This document shows, one piece after another, positions 54,961-64,000 of a stretch of DNA of 64,000 nt (position 1 is its first letter; each line of letters opens with the position of its first letter). The notes beneath the pieces are model-generated. The model saw nothing but the letters and a program-made list of their open reading frames with translations, was not told the origin of the DNA and made no database searches. Location: positions 14,080,649 to 14,144,648 of the forward strand of contig OY747721.1 of the NCBI GenBank assembly GCA_963556495.2, read 5' to 3'. Origin of the DNA: Valencia hispanica (taxonomy: Eukaryota > Chordata > Actinopteri > Cyprinodontiformes > Valenciidae). The position numbers were made by a program, and so were the translations under genes.

Positions 54961-56543
54961 CACTACCGTTCAAAAGTTTGGGGTCACCCAAACAATTTTG
55001 TGTTTTCCATGAAAAGTCACACTTATTCACCACCATACGTTGTGAAATGAATAGAAAATAGAGTCAAGACATTGACAAGGTTAGAAATAATGATTTGTAT
55101 TTGAAATAAGATTTTTTTTACATCAAACTTTGCTTTCGTCAAAGAATCCTCCATTTGCAGCAATTACAGCATTGCAGACCTTTGGCATTCTAGCTGTTAA
55201 TTTGTTGAGGTAATCTGGAGAAATTGCACCCCACGCTTCCAGAAGCAGCTCCCACAATTTGGATTGGTTGGATGGGCACTTCTTGCGTACCATACGGTCA
55301 AGATGCTCCCACAACAGCTCAATGGGGTTCAAATCTGGTGACTGCGCTGGCCACTCCATTACCGATAGAATACCAGCTGCTTGCTTCTTCTCTAAATAGT
55401 TCTTGCACAATTTGGAGGTGTGTTTTGGGTCATTGTCCTGTTGTAGGATAAAATTGGCTCCAATCAAGCGCTGTCCACTGGGTATGGCATGGCGTTGCAA
55501 AATGGAGTGATAGCCTTCCTTATTCAGAATCCCTTTTACCCTGTACAAATCTCCCACCTTACCAGCACCAAAGCAACCCCAGACCATCACATTACCTCCA
55601 CCATGCTTAACAGATGGCGTCAGGCATTCTTCCAGCATCTTTTCAGTTGTTCTGCGTCTCACAAACGTTCTTCTTTGTGATCCAAACACCTCAAACTTGG
55701 ATTCATCCGTCCACAACACTTTTTTCCAGTCTTCCTCTGTCCAATGTCTGTGTTCTTTTGCCCATCTTAATCTTTTTCTTTTATTGGCCAGTCTCAGATA
55801 TGGCTTTTTCTTTGCCACTCTGCCCTGAAGCCCAGAATCCCGCAGCCGCCTCTTCACTGTAGATGTTGACACTGGTGTTTTGCGGGTACTATTTAATGAA
55901 GATGCCAGTTGGGGACCTGTGAGGCGTCTGTTTCTCAAACTAGAGACTCTAATGTACTTATCTTCTTGCTCAGTTGTGCAACGCGGCCTCCCACTTCTTT
56001 TTCTACTCTGGTTAGAGCCTGTTTGTGCTGTCCTCTGAAGGGAGTAGGAAATCTTCAATTTCTTAGCAATTTCTCGCATGGAATAGCCTTCATTTCTAAG
56101 AACAAGAATAGACTGTCGAGCTTCAGATGAAAGTTCTCTTTTTCTGGCCATTTTGAGCGTTTAATTGACCCCACAAATGTGATGCTCCAGAAACTCAATC
56201 TGCTCAAAGGAAGGTCAGTTTTGTAGCTTCTGTACTGAGCTAAACTGTTTTCAGATGTGTGAACATGATTGCACAAGGGTTTTCTAATCATCAATTAGCC
56301 TTCTGAGCCAATGAGCAAACACATTGTACCATTAGAACACTGGAGTGATAGTTGCTGGAAATGGGCCTCTATACACCTATGTAGATATTGCACCAAGAAT
56401 AGTCATTTACCACATTAGCAATGTATAGAGTGTATTTCTTTAATGTTAAGACTAGTTTAAAGTTATCTTCATTGAAAAGTGCAGTGCTTTTCCTTCAAAA
56501 ATAAGGACATTTCAATGTGACCCCAAACTTTTGAACGGTAGTG
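54961..56543 (-). mobile_element. Tc1-like transposon of DD38E type, complete with open transposase
   Basis: 1,583 bp between TA dinucleotides (54,959-54,960 and 56,544-56,545). The terminal inverted repeats are perfect for 27 bp, starting CACTACCGTTCAAAAGTTTG at 54,961 and with the complement ending at 56,543. The sequence beyond them is unrelated except for a short block, so the repeats are much shorter than the 210-bp ones of the 51-kb family. It encodes one uninterrupted transposase on the minus strand. The flanking DNA is an older Tc1 relic. Confidence 0.95.
55123..56151 (-). CDS. Tc1-like transposase, DD38E, uninterrupted 342-residue frame
   Basis: ATG at 56,151 gives MARKRELSSEARQSILVLRN, the first helix-turn-helix. 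A second DNA-binding region and the linker motif GRPR at 54-57 follow. The catalytic core has D149 (VLWTDESKFEVFG), GGGNVMVWGCF at 185-194, D239 (FILQQDNDPKH) and E278 ([11 protein letters not shown]). The last two are separated by 38 residues, against 34 in the other Tc1 copies here. That is the spacing reported for the Intruder (DD38E) group of Tc1-like elements. No stop or frameshift is present. Between KKLKIS and YSLQRT the first DNA-binding domain seems about five residues shorter than I recall for relatives, so binding may be impaired. Expression and activity cannot be judged from sequence. Confidence 0.92.
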   Translation of the reverse strand: MARKRELSSEARQSILVLRNEGYSMREIAKKLKISYSLQRTAQTGSNQSRKRSGRPRCTTEQEDKYIRVSSLRNRRLTGPQLASSLNSTRKTPVSTSTVKRRLRDSGLQGRVAKKKPYLRLANKRKRLRWAKEHRHWTEEDWKKVLWTDESKFEVFGSQRRTFVRRRTTEKMLEECLTPSVKHGGGNVMVWGCFGAGKVGDLYRVKGILNKEGYHSILQRHAIPSGQRLIGANFILQQDNDPKHTSKLCKNYLEKKQAAGILSVMEWPAQSPDLNPIELLWEHLDRMVRKKCPSNQSKLWELLLEAWGAISPDYLNKLTARMPKVCNAVIAANGGFFDESKV

Positions 56544-56932
56544 TATTATTAGGCTTTTAGGTGATACACCAACTCAAAGCAGCTCATGAACGTGAAGTGA
56601 AATAAAAATCACACTGGCGTTTTACTTTTCTTATATTATTTCGTTAAATAATAATTGAACAAGTGTAGCACTCACTTCCCTTTACCCCAACTTCTCCTAT
56701 ATAAAATCCAATATAACCAGTTGCCTCCAGAAATCACATAATTAGTAACAGTCTTTTGGGCTATGTCTTAACCAGCATTTCAAATTGAAAGACTGACATT
56801 TTTGACCATCTGATTTGCAAAATAGCTCAAGCTCAATCAAATTGGATGAAGAGCATCTGTTTAGATTAATTTTGAAGTGCCACCACAGATTCTAAATTAG
56901 ATTTACTGCAGGTCTCGACTTTGATAGAGCCA

Positions 56933-56937
<5 letters not shown>

Positions 56938-57024
<87 letters not shown>
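56938..57024. repeat. (TA)n microsatellite, long
   Basis: 43 TA units that begin inside the old Tc1 relic, after CCATTCTAA, and end its recognisable part. Confidence 0.97.
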
Positions 57025-57028
<4 letters not shown>

Positions 57029-57480
57029 CCAAAAGTGAAATAACATTTTAAAAACCGTGCAACTGAGATGTAAATCAGCTGTTCCCGCTATGTAAAATGA
57101 AAAAACAAATATTAAAAAAATTTAATGTTTCCAAACAAAGAAACAAGGAGAAAAAGTTAAAAAAAATGTTTAAAAAAATTAAGGAATGTAACAAAGCTAC
57201 AAGCTTGGGTAGACAATTAATTTTCCCAAGTGCCAGAAAAGCAACTGTGACTGTTGTTGAGGGCCAAAAAATTGGCTGAACACATTTTCAAGTATAGAGT
57301 TGATATAAAAATGTAAATATAATAACAATTAATAACCTTATGATTACTTAAAATCCTATATATATCCCTTTATGACTGCCTGACTTGTCAACTGCATCTA
57401 AAGCACTGGATATACTTATAATACATACCTCTGAATTGGTGGGCTGAAGTAGCGAAACATCTAAAACATGCAGGGCAGTG
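57025..57480. other. Non-coding, A-rich
   Basis: Very A-rich (57,100-57,185), without recognised elements. Confidence 0.4.
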
Positions 57481-57489
57481 TGTCTTGAA

Positions 57490-57850
57490 GAGCAGGGTTG
57501 AAAAACACTGGTATAAACTGCCTAGTTGTCCTCCAGACGTCTTCCGGAGTCCTTCCCAATTATCCTCGACACACCAACTCCAGGCTCCATACCTCCCTTC
57601 ATGCAACTACTCCCTAAGAACTGAAAGAAGGAAAATTGCACTTTTATCTGTAAAGAACCTTCCCACATTACCTTTCGCTCTCAGCCTAACATCATCTCTT
57701 CTTCCACACGCCGCTGAACCCCAGACCTTGAGAAGTCTCATCATTGCACATTTCCTGAGAATCTTTGTAAAATAAATTCCTTTTAATTTGAAAGCCTGAG
57801 TACGGAGTTTGATTCTGCATGTGGGTTGAAAAGCTCCCTGAGAACATGAC
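57490..57850 (+). repeat. LTR-like fragment
   Basis: A C/T-rich stretch is followed by TTTGTAAAATAAATTCCTTT (polyadenylation-signal-like), then AAAGCCTGAGTACGGAGTTTG, ATTCTGCATGTGGGTTGAAA and GAGAACATGACA. This wording and order resemble the R-U5 part of fish Gypsy-type LTRs, which end in ACA. No primer-binding site or internal retroelement genes follow, so it would be a solo or truncated LTR. The 5' boundary is not recognisable. Confidence 0.4.
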
Positions 57851-58059
57851 ACTGCTGGAAGGTTAATCATTGCTCCAGTCTCTTCTCTTTCTTTTTACTG
57901 CCTCTAAAACATTTTCAAAAAAGTAAAAATTTATACATCAGTGAATTATTTACTAATTAGGTAAAATTTGACGACAGTTTGTCATACTGGAAAATTAAGG
58001 GTATGGGAGTAAAGGGTACTAAATGCAAATGCATGGAAAACGTTTTTTTAAATAAATAT

Positions 58060-58165
58060 GTGTATAAACCTTAAAGCTTCCCTTGTAATTCACAAATCCC
58101 AATAGAATGTGTTAGCCTTTGACTGTAACTTGACAAAATGTCAAACAGTTCAAAGGGTTTGAAAA
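58060..58165. mobile_element. Stranded Tc1-like terminal repeat
   Basis: GACTGTAACTTGACAAAATG, then AAACAGTTCAAAGGGTTTGA, corresponds to the right terminal repeat of vertebrate Tc1 elements ('gtaatgtgacaaaatgtggaa', then 'agttcaaggggtatgaa'). It may be the other end of the relic at 54.9-56.9 kb. Confidence 0.5.
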
Positions 58166-59253
58166 CAATGCACCATTAAGCTAATAAAATGGCCTTTGCA
58201 AATGGTTGTCTGAGGATTTCCCCCTTAAAAAATAAAACCCACATGACCTATCTTTAAAGGATTTTCTCAAATTATTTTGGTCAAACCAAAGACCTCATAA
58301 CCAATGATAGCAGCCATTTCCCTGTCTGCTTCAGTTACATGTGAAGTGTTCATTGTCTAATGAGCCAAAGTATCTGAAAAAAATTGCCACTTCAAAGTCT
58401 CACATGAAACCTGTCGCCCATGCCACCCGCTGACATGTCAAACTGAGATTAAACGTGGCCTATAATCATTCCTTTGTGTTCAAATGAGCCCATTGTTTAT
58501 TTGCACCTTGGGTGACAGGCATCAAGGGCAAGCAGCTCTGCAATGACAGGGGATGTGGCAAAATGGATACTTCAAGGATCTACTTCAGCACATGCTAAAG
58601 TTTTTCTTTTAATTTATTTTCCCTACTGTTTGTAGCTCTGGTGTGTTCTGGCTTTAAATTGCTCTCCTGCCAAGCTGTCCTTCCAAAGAAAGTGCAATTT
58701 GAAAAATTTAGGAGAAGAAAAAAACTGATGTATATATAATTTAGGACTGATGTGACATGTATTCATAAATAACCACCCTCCTAGTTTATATTTCTGTAAT
58801 GGTGATGACTTGGACTGGGAAGCTGAGGAAAAAGGCTTCATATGCAGAACACAAAATTAAATCATTTTTATCCCGCCTTTCTCTGTTATGAAGGAGTTAT
58901 GGGTTATTTAGAGCCCAGGAGAACAACTGTATTTCTGCAGCAGTCGTTTTGCAGGAGATGCTCCCTCCATCTTGTCTTGGAAAAACAGATCTTTGTCTGA
59001 AACCAGCAATGTGCCCTAAGCACTGGGTCTTCAGTGAAGCACAGATATTAAGCCTGGGCAGCAGTGGATACTTCTCAGAGTTCTTAGGAACTACAGTAAA
59101 TCATCAGACAATTTATCCAAACAAAGGCCACTCCGCAAGGAGGGAGCTGAAACAAAGGAAACTGAATGAAAAAACAAGGTCGATTAGCAGGCCCTGACCT
59201 TGAGAGCTCTCCACAAAGACACTCATCTCACATCAGGGATGAAATATCGAGAC
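58166..59253. other. Non-coding, largely repeat-free
   Basis: 58,200-58,600 is free of low-complexity sequence and could be conserved non-coding DNA. No coding features are recognised. Confidence 0.35.
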
Positions 59254-59268
59254 CAACATGTGAATCTT

Positions 59269-59315
59269 TTTTTTTTTTTTTTACGTGTCCTGTTTGGCAG
59301 TGTGGAGCTCAGATT
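59269..59315 (-). mobile_element. 47-bp insertion of the L1 3' end
   Basis: A run of 14 T is followed by ACGTGTCCTGTTTGGCAGTG and TGGAGCTCAGATT. It matches the 3' terminus of the L1 at 14,379-14,420 (TTT..CGTCCTGTTTGGCAGTATTGAGCTCAGAAT). The direct repeat CAACATGTGAATCTT flanks it at 59,254-59,268 and 59,316-59,330, a perfect 15-bp target duplication. This is an extreme 5'-truncated retrotransposition event. Confidence 0.9.
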
Positions 59316-59411
59316 CAACATGTGAATCTTAAAAGTCAAGCGAGGTTTGGGAATGATAAACAGAGGCATGCAGGAGGAAATGAGAGATACAAGGAGATTA
59401 TTACCAGAACA

Positions 59412-59735
59412 TATGTAGTTGGTAGTTCTCAAAGTTGGGACCAGGACTCCACTTGAGGTCACAATTATGTAAATGTGGGGGTTGGGATGACTCATAATCA
59501 ACTCATTATGCACTTCATAAATACTGTAAAAGATTAAAAAAACAGCATTCAAATAAGCCAACATATGAATCAAAATATTAGCTGTTGATGCTGATTGTGT
59601 TACTATGGTACCACCTTTTAACTGACTCAGTAGGAATGCTTGTATGCCAAGAGTCAAATCGCGGGCCTTTTACATTTTTATTTTTCAGGTCAGAAGCTGG
59701 CAAGTTTGGGAACCATTGCTCTGTAACACTCTATG
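59412..59735. mobile_element. Possible non-autonomous hAT-like relic
   Basis: The left phrase GTTGGTAGTTCTCAAAGTTG and the right phrase CAAGTTTGGGAACCATTGCT are roughly inverted to each other and resemble the '(ca)gtggttcccaaag' tips of Charlie-like hAT MITEs. The interior, about 300 bp, encodes nothing. I cannot identify a matching 8-bp duplication. Confidence 0.4.
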
Positions 59736-62700
59736 TTGATCCAGCAGGGTCAATATATATAGCCTGAAAACCTAAAAATCTTAAAAGTATAATTCATAAA
59801 TAAATCATAACAGGCCTTCTATTGCTTTTTATGGAAGATTAGTGAATATATGTCATACTGATTTATGCCATCTAAAACAGGAAAGCACAACCATATATAT
59901 AAGATGAGATAGTGTTCACAACAGCACTGTCTTGAAATCGGTAACTCTCTATGGCTATAGACTGTTTTCTTGACAGTTAGTTCCTTTTTTAACAAGAATG
60001 TGTCAAATGAATGTGTGCTGGGTTATGACCAACTCAAACAAAGGATATAGTGCACCTTGTTGCTATAAGGATTATCTATGCAGCGCCTATCAATAGAGTA
60101 ATGTATTCATAATCTAAGACCTAATTAAGTTCATGAATCAATACTTTTTCATTTTATCTTCTTAAACAAAGGTATTTGCACCAGTAACATGACGCTGCTA
60201 ATATATTACAGTAACTACGATGGTATTGTAATAGACTGGCAGCACCATTGCTCAGAGTTGTCAGGATGTTTTCACTGTTGCTAATTCACTGTAATTTTCT
60301 TTTAACTGTGTAACTAGTTTCTTACCAGAACATACGTAGCTATGATCACTTTCTAGCAACAGTGCTGTTAGGAAGACCCCATAAAATTATGCAGAAAAAA
60401 GAATGACAGTGCACTTCACTGTAGTGCAACTAAACCTTCATCAGTAAAACATGGACTGATTATGCGGAGAAAAGTGAGACTTGCACAGCTGCTGTTCGAT
60501 AAAATTAAGTAGGCTATTCTGGTGACACAGTTGCAGGAAGAATTTAGAAGAATGACGCTCCTGGGAATCAAAGTAATAATACTGGTCAAAACTGGTGCAG
60601 AAAACATTGATTGCTTAGAATTTCAAGTTTGAAATTACAGTTTTTGTGACAGTCATCTAACACTGTGGGAAATTACAGGTGTGGTATTGTCCATACTGCA
60701 ATATCGCATCTACATATAAAATGGGGTTTAAATTAAACAAACCAAAAAAAACTTTGTGTGCAGTATCCAACTCCCTATAAAGTCTGAATGACACTGGTCC
60801 CCACATATCTATTTTTGTGCTCCATTTTTTTTTTTTTACCATATTCTAAAGTCTCTGTGCAAATTTCCCTTCAATCTTACCAAGACTCAGCGATCACCGA
60901 TATTATAGCAAAGACTGATTAAATATTTGCTTACCAGTAGTATAAACAGTCACTTACTTAATTAAGAAAAATAAGATTAGTTTTAAATCTCAGTATTTTT
61001 CTGTGTTTTGAATGCTACTCTCAACAGTTGTTTAAAAAAAAAGAAATCTGCCCATGTTTCGCCTTACTTTAACAACGGTAATGTACACTGCAGACTTCTT
61101 GACGCTGCAAAGGACCAAATTGTGAGGCATTAGTCACAATAATGCATATGTTATAATCACAGAGAACTTACTTAAAATTCAATCCGCTTTGGCATCATTA
61201 TCGTGTATCAACAAAATGAATGACTCCTTCGGAGTATGGTAATTATAATTTGATAAATCATCAGCAGAAAATTAACTAGATGTCAAAACATTCACTGAGA
61301 GGGGTGATGAATCGAGAATGATTGTGGTGATGAATTGTGTTAATCTGCGCAGTATGTATCCAGTGAAATGGCTAAACAGCCCAAGATGGATGGAGCAGAG
61401 AAGCTGCAAGGTCAGACTATAAAGCTTTGAGAAAAAGGGAAATAATGGAAAAGTGCTGCTTGGGTGCATGTTTGACTTTAGTCACCTATTTTCATGATTT
61501 TGTTGCAATCATGCTTATCCAGTTAGCTGATGGCATTAAAAGCCAAATATTTTAGAGCCAGAAAACCTACAAATCTTTAAACTATGAAACACGACCAAAT
61601 CATTATCTGCCTTTGTATTTTATTAAAACCGTTTTATTGGGAATGTATGTGTAGCTGCTGAAAGGCAACACAAAAAAGTGATTAATGGGCTCTGTTGCTC
61701 TATTAGAGACGCTTGTAGCGACAGGAATATTCACAACTATCAAAGCTGATGGACAAAGACAGAACACAGCTCATGCCACATCTATGACCAAGATCTCTAG
61801 CTGGGAGGTAAAAGCTAGAAAACTGAGGCAACTGTAGGTGTTTTTGTATAAAATTAATCAGCTAAAACAATGTAGCAATTTTCATTGATTTGTACTTTTT
61901 ATGACCCCTCTGTCAGTACAAAACACTGTATACAGAACACCGAAGTAAAATAAAAAATTATTGCTCTCTCCAACCATTCATCCTGCATGTTTACCAGCAA
62001 GAAATATCTTTAGCTATTATTTTCATTCTATGTGTCTGAGCCAAATGAAGGAGCGAACATTTCACTACAGTTACAAGCAGTCTACAGTATATCCACTGAG
62101 ATGAATAACAGTTAAACCTGGCTCACCACAGACAACTTTTAAATCCTGGTTTGCTATGTCTCAAAGTTACTTTTCTCCGACCACAATTCTTCTGATTTAT
62201 TTCTTCTCACTGAATAAGCTAGCAGACAAATCTTCTCAAAATGTCTTCAAGGTTTTTTTGGTTAAATTCATGGAATTCTGACATTTTTTCTACATTGGTG
62301 TTAATTGGGTATAGTCGGTTGGGTATTAGTACTTTGAGCGTAAATACAAAAAATACTAGTCACGCAACACTCCAATCCACACATCTGTAATTGTGTCCTC
62401 CTCTTGGATGGTCTTGATGTGAAATATGTTGCAGCTAACTGAGAGAGGTCAAACACTAGTCTAGATATTTATTGCATGTGCTGAAACCAGATGGAGGCGA
62501 CACATTCATCACAGCGCAGTGTCACCAAGGTAACACCCTTCCCACATAAAAAAGCTGCTCCCTCTTCCCAGCAGGAGCACTGGCCTTTACTGGTGTTTAC
62601 AGCAACAGGGCTTACATCGCTTTAAAAGCAGGCGGCCGACTGGCCTACTTGTCTCCACCTCTCACAGCTTGGATTTCATCAACCGAGGTTACGTTGCAAA

Positions 62701-63448
62701 CTTTTGGCTTTTTATCGATACTTTCTGCTCTGTAGTTGGAGGAGATATTAAAGCTGCTGCAGCAGGGCAAAGAAGGGCGTTTCTGACATTTGCTCCCTCA
62801 TTTATCAGTCTCCTTCATACGCCCGTCAGTGACAATGAAAAGATTTCACAATACCACAGGCAGAAATTCATTCCACCAGTAATCCATCATGCTCAGCCCA
62901 GCAGCCGTTCCACTGACCTAATCGGTAATGCCTGGCTGGATGCTAGAGACTTTTTAAAGCACTCTTTTCATTAGGTCTGGTTAGAATGAGGAGAGTCACT
63001 GGGCTAAGCTCTGTTGCTGGATATGTCTTTCAATTCCTCCACATATTTAGTAAAAACAAAACAAAAAACAAGTTATTAATAATTATCAGTTAACAGACAT
63101 GTAGCATGAAACAACTCTGTATTTTGACCTTTACTCTCCAAAGACGTTTTCCTTTCATCTCACCAGCTGAATTTTATGATTTAGCTGAAATGAACCCTGA
63201 ACCCTTTCTTAAAATAATACCTTAAAACATAATGTGTTTGTAACCTTTCAAGCTATAGTTGTGTAATTTTTTGTTTACTTTAATTGTTATATGTTCAACC
63301 TTTCCGGGTTCCTGGACATTTTCCTGAGCTTTCAATGAATTTCCTTTTTTAACAATTTTGTTTGTGTTCATGCAAATGGCCAGGTTAAGCATTTTTGAGT
63401 CTTTAAGATACCTTTTAGACTAGAGCTAACTAATTTCAATTTTTTTTA
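59736..63448. other. Non-coding, nothing recognised
   Basis: AT-rich sequence with a few short tandem stretches. 62,480-62,960 is less AT-rich, but no exon is convincing. Confidence 0.4.
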
Positions 63449-63480
63449 CACACACATATATATATATATATATACATACA
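63449..63480. repeat. Short CA/TA microsatellite
   Basis: (AC)n changing into (AT)n, about 30 bp. Confidence 0.9.
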
Positions 63481-64000
63481 CTTTTTGTTGATTCCCTAAT
63501 CACATAGCGCAAAACATTACAGTTAAATACTGTTGCTGCCATTTCTTTTTACTCCCATACTCAAATAACACAAATTTGCATAAGCAGGATGGGAAAAACT
63601 TACTGTGTTTTTCCCAGAAAGAGAAACTCTTCTTGCTGAAACTGCCCGGTTAAAAATTCTGAAAATGCATTAATGTTTGCTATGTATGGCAATGACTGAA
63701 CCTAATTAAAGTGTCTGTAAAATTTAAAACTATATTGATAAAAAATATTTGTTTGATACTGATAAATAACTTTTAAAAAGACATTGGTTTGTTATCAAGC
63801 ACACAGGTGGGGCGCTAAATGAACGAACCCCAAGCTGTCAAACTGCTTTAAAATGTGCAAAACAACAACTCGGTGACTGTCTGCTTCTGATTCTTTGATT
63901 GGAATGGGTTGTCCTTCAGCAAAGGTGGCCACAGCGACGAGCCCACGAGCTACGTCAGGGCGGATCCAGCCATAGGCCCGGAGACCTGAGGGCGCCCCAC
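63481..64000. other. Non-coding; abrupt GC-rich end of the window
   Basis: The last 80 bp (from about 63,920) turn GC-rich and CpG-containing (AGCGACGAGCCCACGAGCTA). This could be the edge of another element or of an exon or CpG island beyond the window. It cannot be resolved here. Confidence 0.3.

Larger units (their letters stand above)
54900..56940 (-). pseudogene. Old Tc1-like relic interrupted by the DD38E element
   Basis: Left piece: TTGAATTTTCTCAAATTTTG and TCAAAGGAAAACCAC (54,911-54,945), the wording of a terminal repeat. Right piece, from 56,544: TTAGGCTTTTAGGTGATACA, ATTTGCAAAATAGCTCAAGC, GATGAAGAGCATCTGTTTAG and GACTTTGATAGAGCCATTCT, the reverse of the 3' half of a transposase gene. 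The younger element sits between them at a TA. The right piece breaks off in a long TA microsatellite. A stranded terminal repeat at 58,060-58,165 could be its far end. Confidence 0.6.

Noticed and set aside
62669..62974. 101-codon plus-strand open frame
   Set aside because: No similarity recognised, no start context or exon structure; treated as chance.

Overview
The window reads as nuclear DNA from a ray-finned (teleost) fish. It is AT-rich, non-coding and full of transposable elements typical of teleosts: many Tc1-like copies, a Rex3/RTE LINE with a GATG-type tail, an L2-type LINE with a TTGCC tail, a long L1 with a G-rich 3' region, a hAT element, long CA and TA microsatellites and a tRNA-derived SINE. 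I find no host protein-coding gene I can defend, no rRNA or tRNA gene, and nothing bacterial. The non-repetitive parts look like intergenic or deep intronic DNA. One 117-bp stretch near the left end could be an exon, but this is weak.

Layout. 1-6,300: unique-looking DNA. 6,300-7,515: a Tc1 terminal relic and a doubly deleted Rex3 copy with a 16-bp target-site duplication. 7,515-12,930: mostly unique DNA with Tc1 relics at 10.34-10.83 and 12.13 kb. 12,934-23,057: a Tc1 element split in its right arm by an 8.5-kb minus-strand L1 whose ORF1 and ORF2 are both frameshifted. The L1 is followed, in its own sense, by an unusually long G-rich 3' region. 23.1-25.0 kb: a Tc1 relic and a LINE C-terminal relic. 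26.63-27.81 kb: 5'-truncated L2. 27.8-28.8 kb: a mosaic of LTR-like sequence, a LINE tail and a minisatellite. 28.9-30.9 kb: two more Tc1 relics. 31.98-35.80 kb: a three-level nest, LINE sequence inside a hAT element inside a Tc1 element. 36.4-38.8 kb: Tc1 relics and a dispersed repeat. 41,918-42,625: a foldback-like element with long inverted arms, an internal tandem array and a 7-bp target duplication. 43.5-43.9 kb: CA microsatellite plus SINE. 49.17-52.7 kb: three Tc1 copies, one inside another. 54.9-57.0 kb: a full-length Tc1-like element with an open 342-residue transposase of DD38E spacing, inserted into an older Tc1 relic. 57.5-57.9 kb: LTR-like fragment. 59,254-59,330: a 47-bp insertion of the L1 3' end with a 15-bp target duplication.

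How the parts relate. The order of nesting gives a relative history: diverged Tc1 relics are oldest; the hAT, the 51-kb Tc1 and the DD38E element landed in such relics; L1 landed in a Tc1 copy after that copy inserted. The only transposase frame without a stop or frameshift is the DD38E one, although it seems to lack a few residues in its DNA-binding domain. The best candidate for an undescribed element is the foldback-like one at 41.9-42.6 kb.
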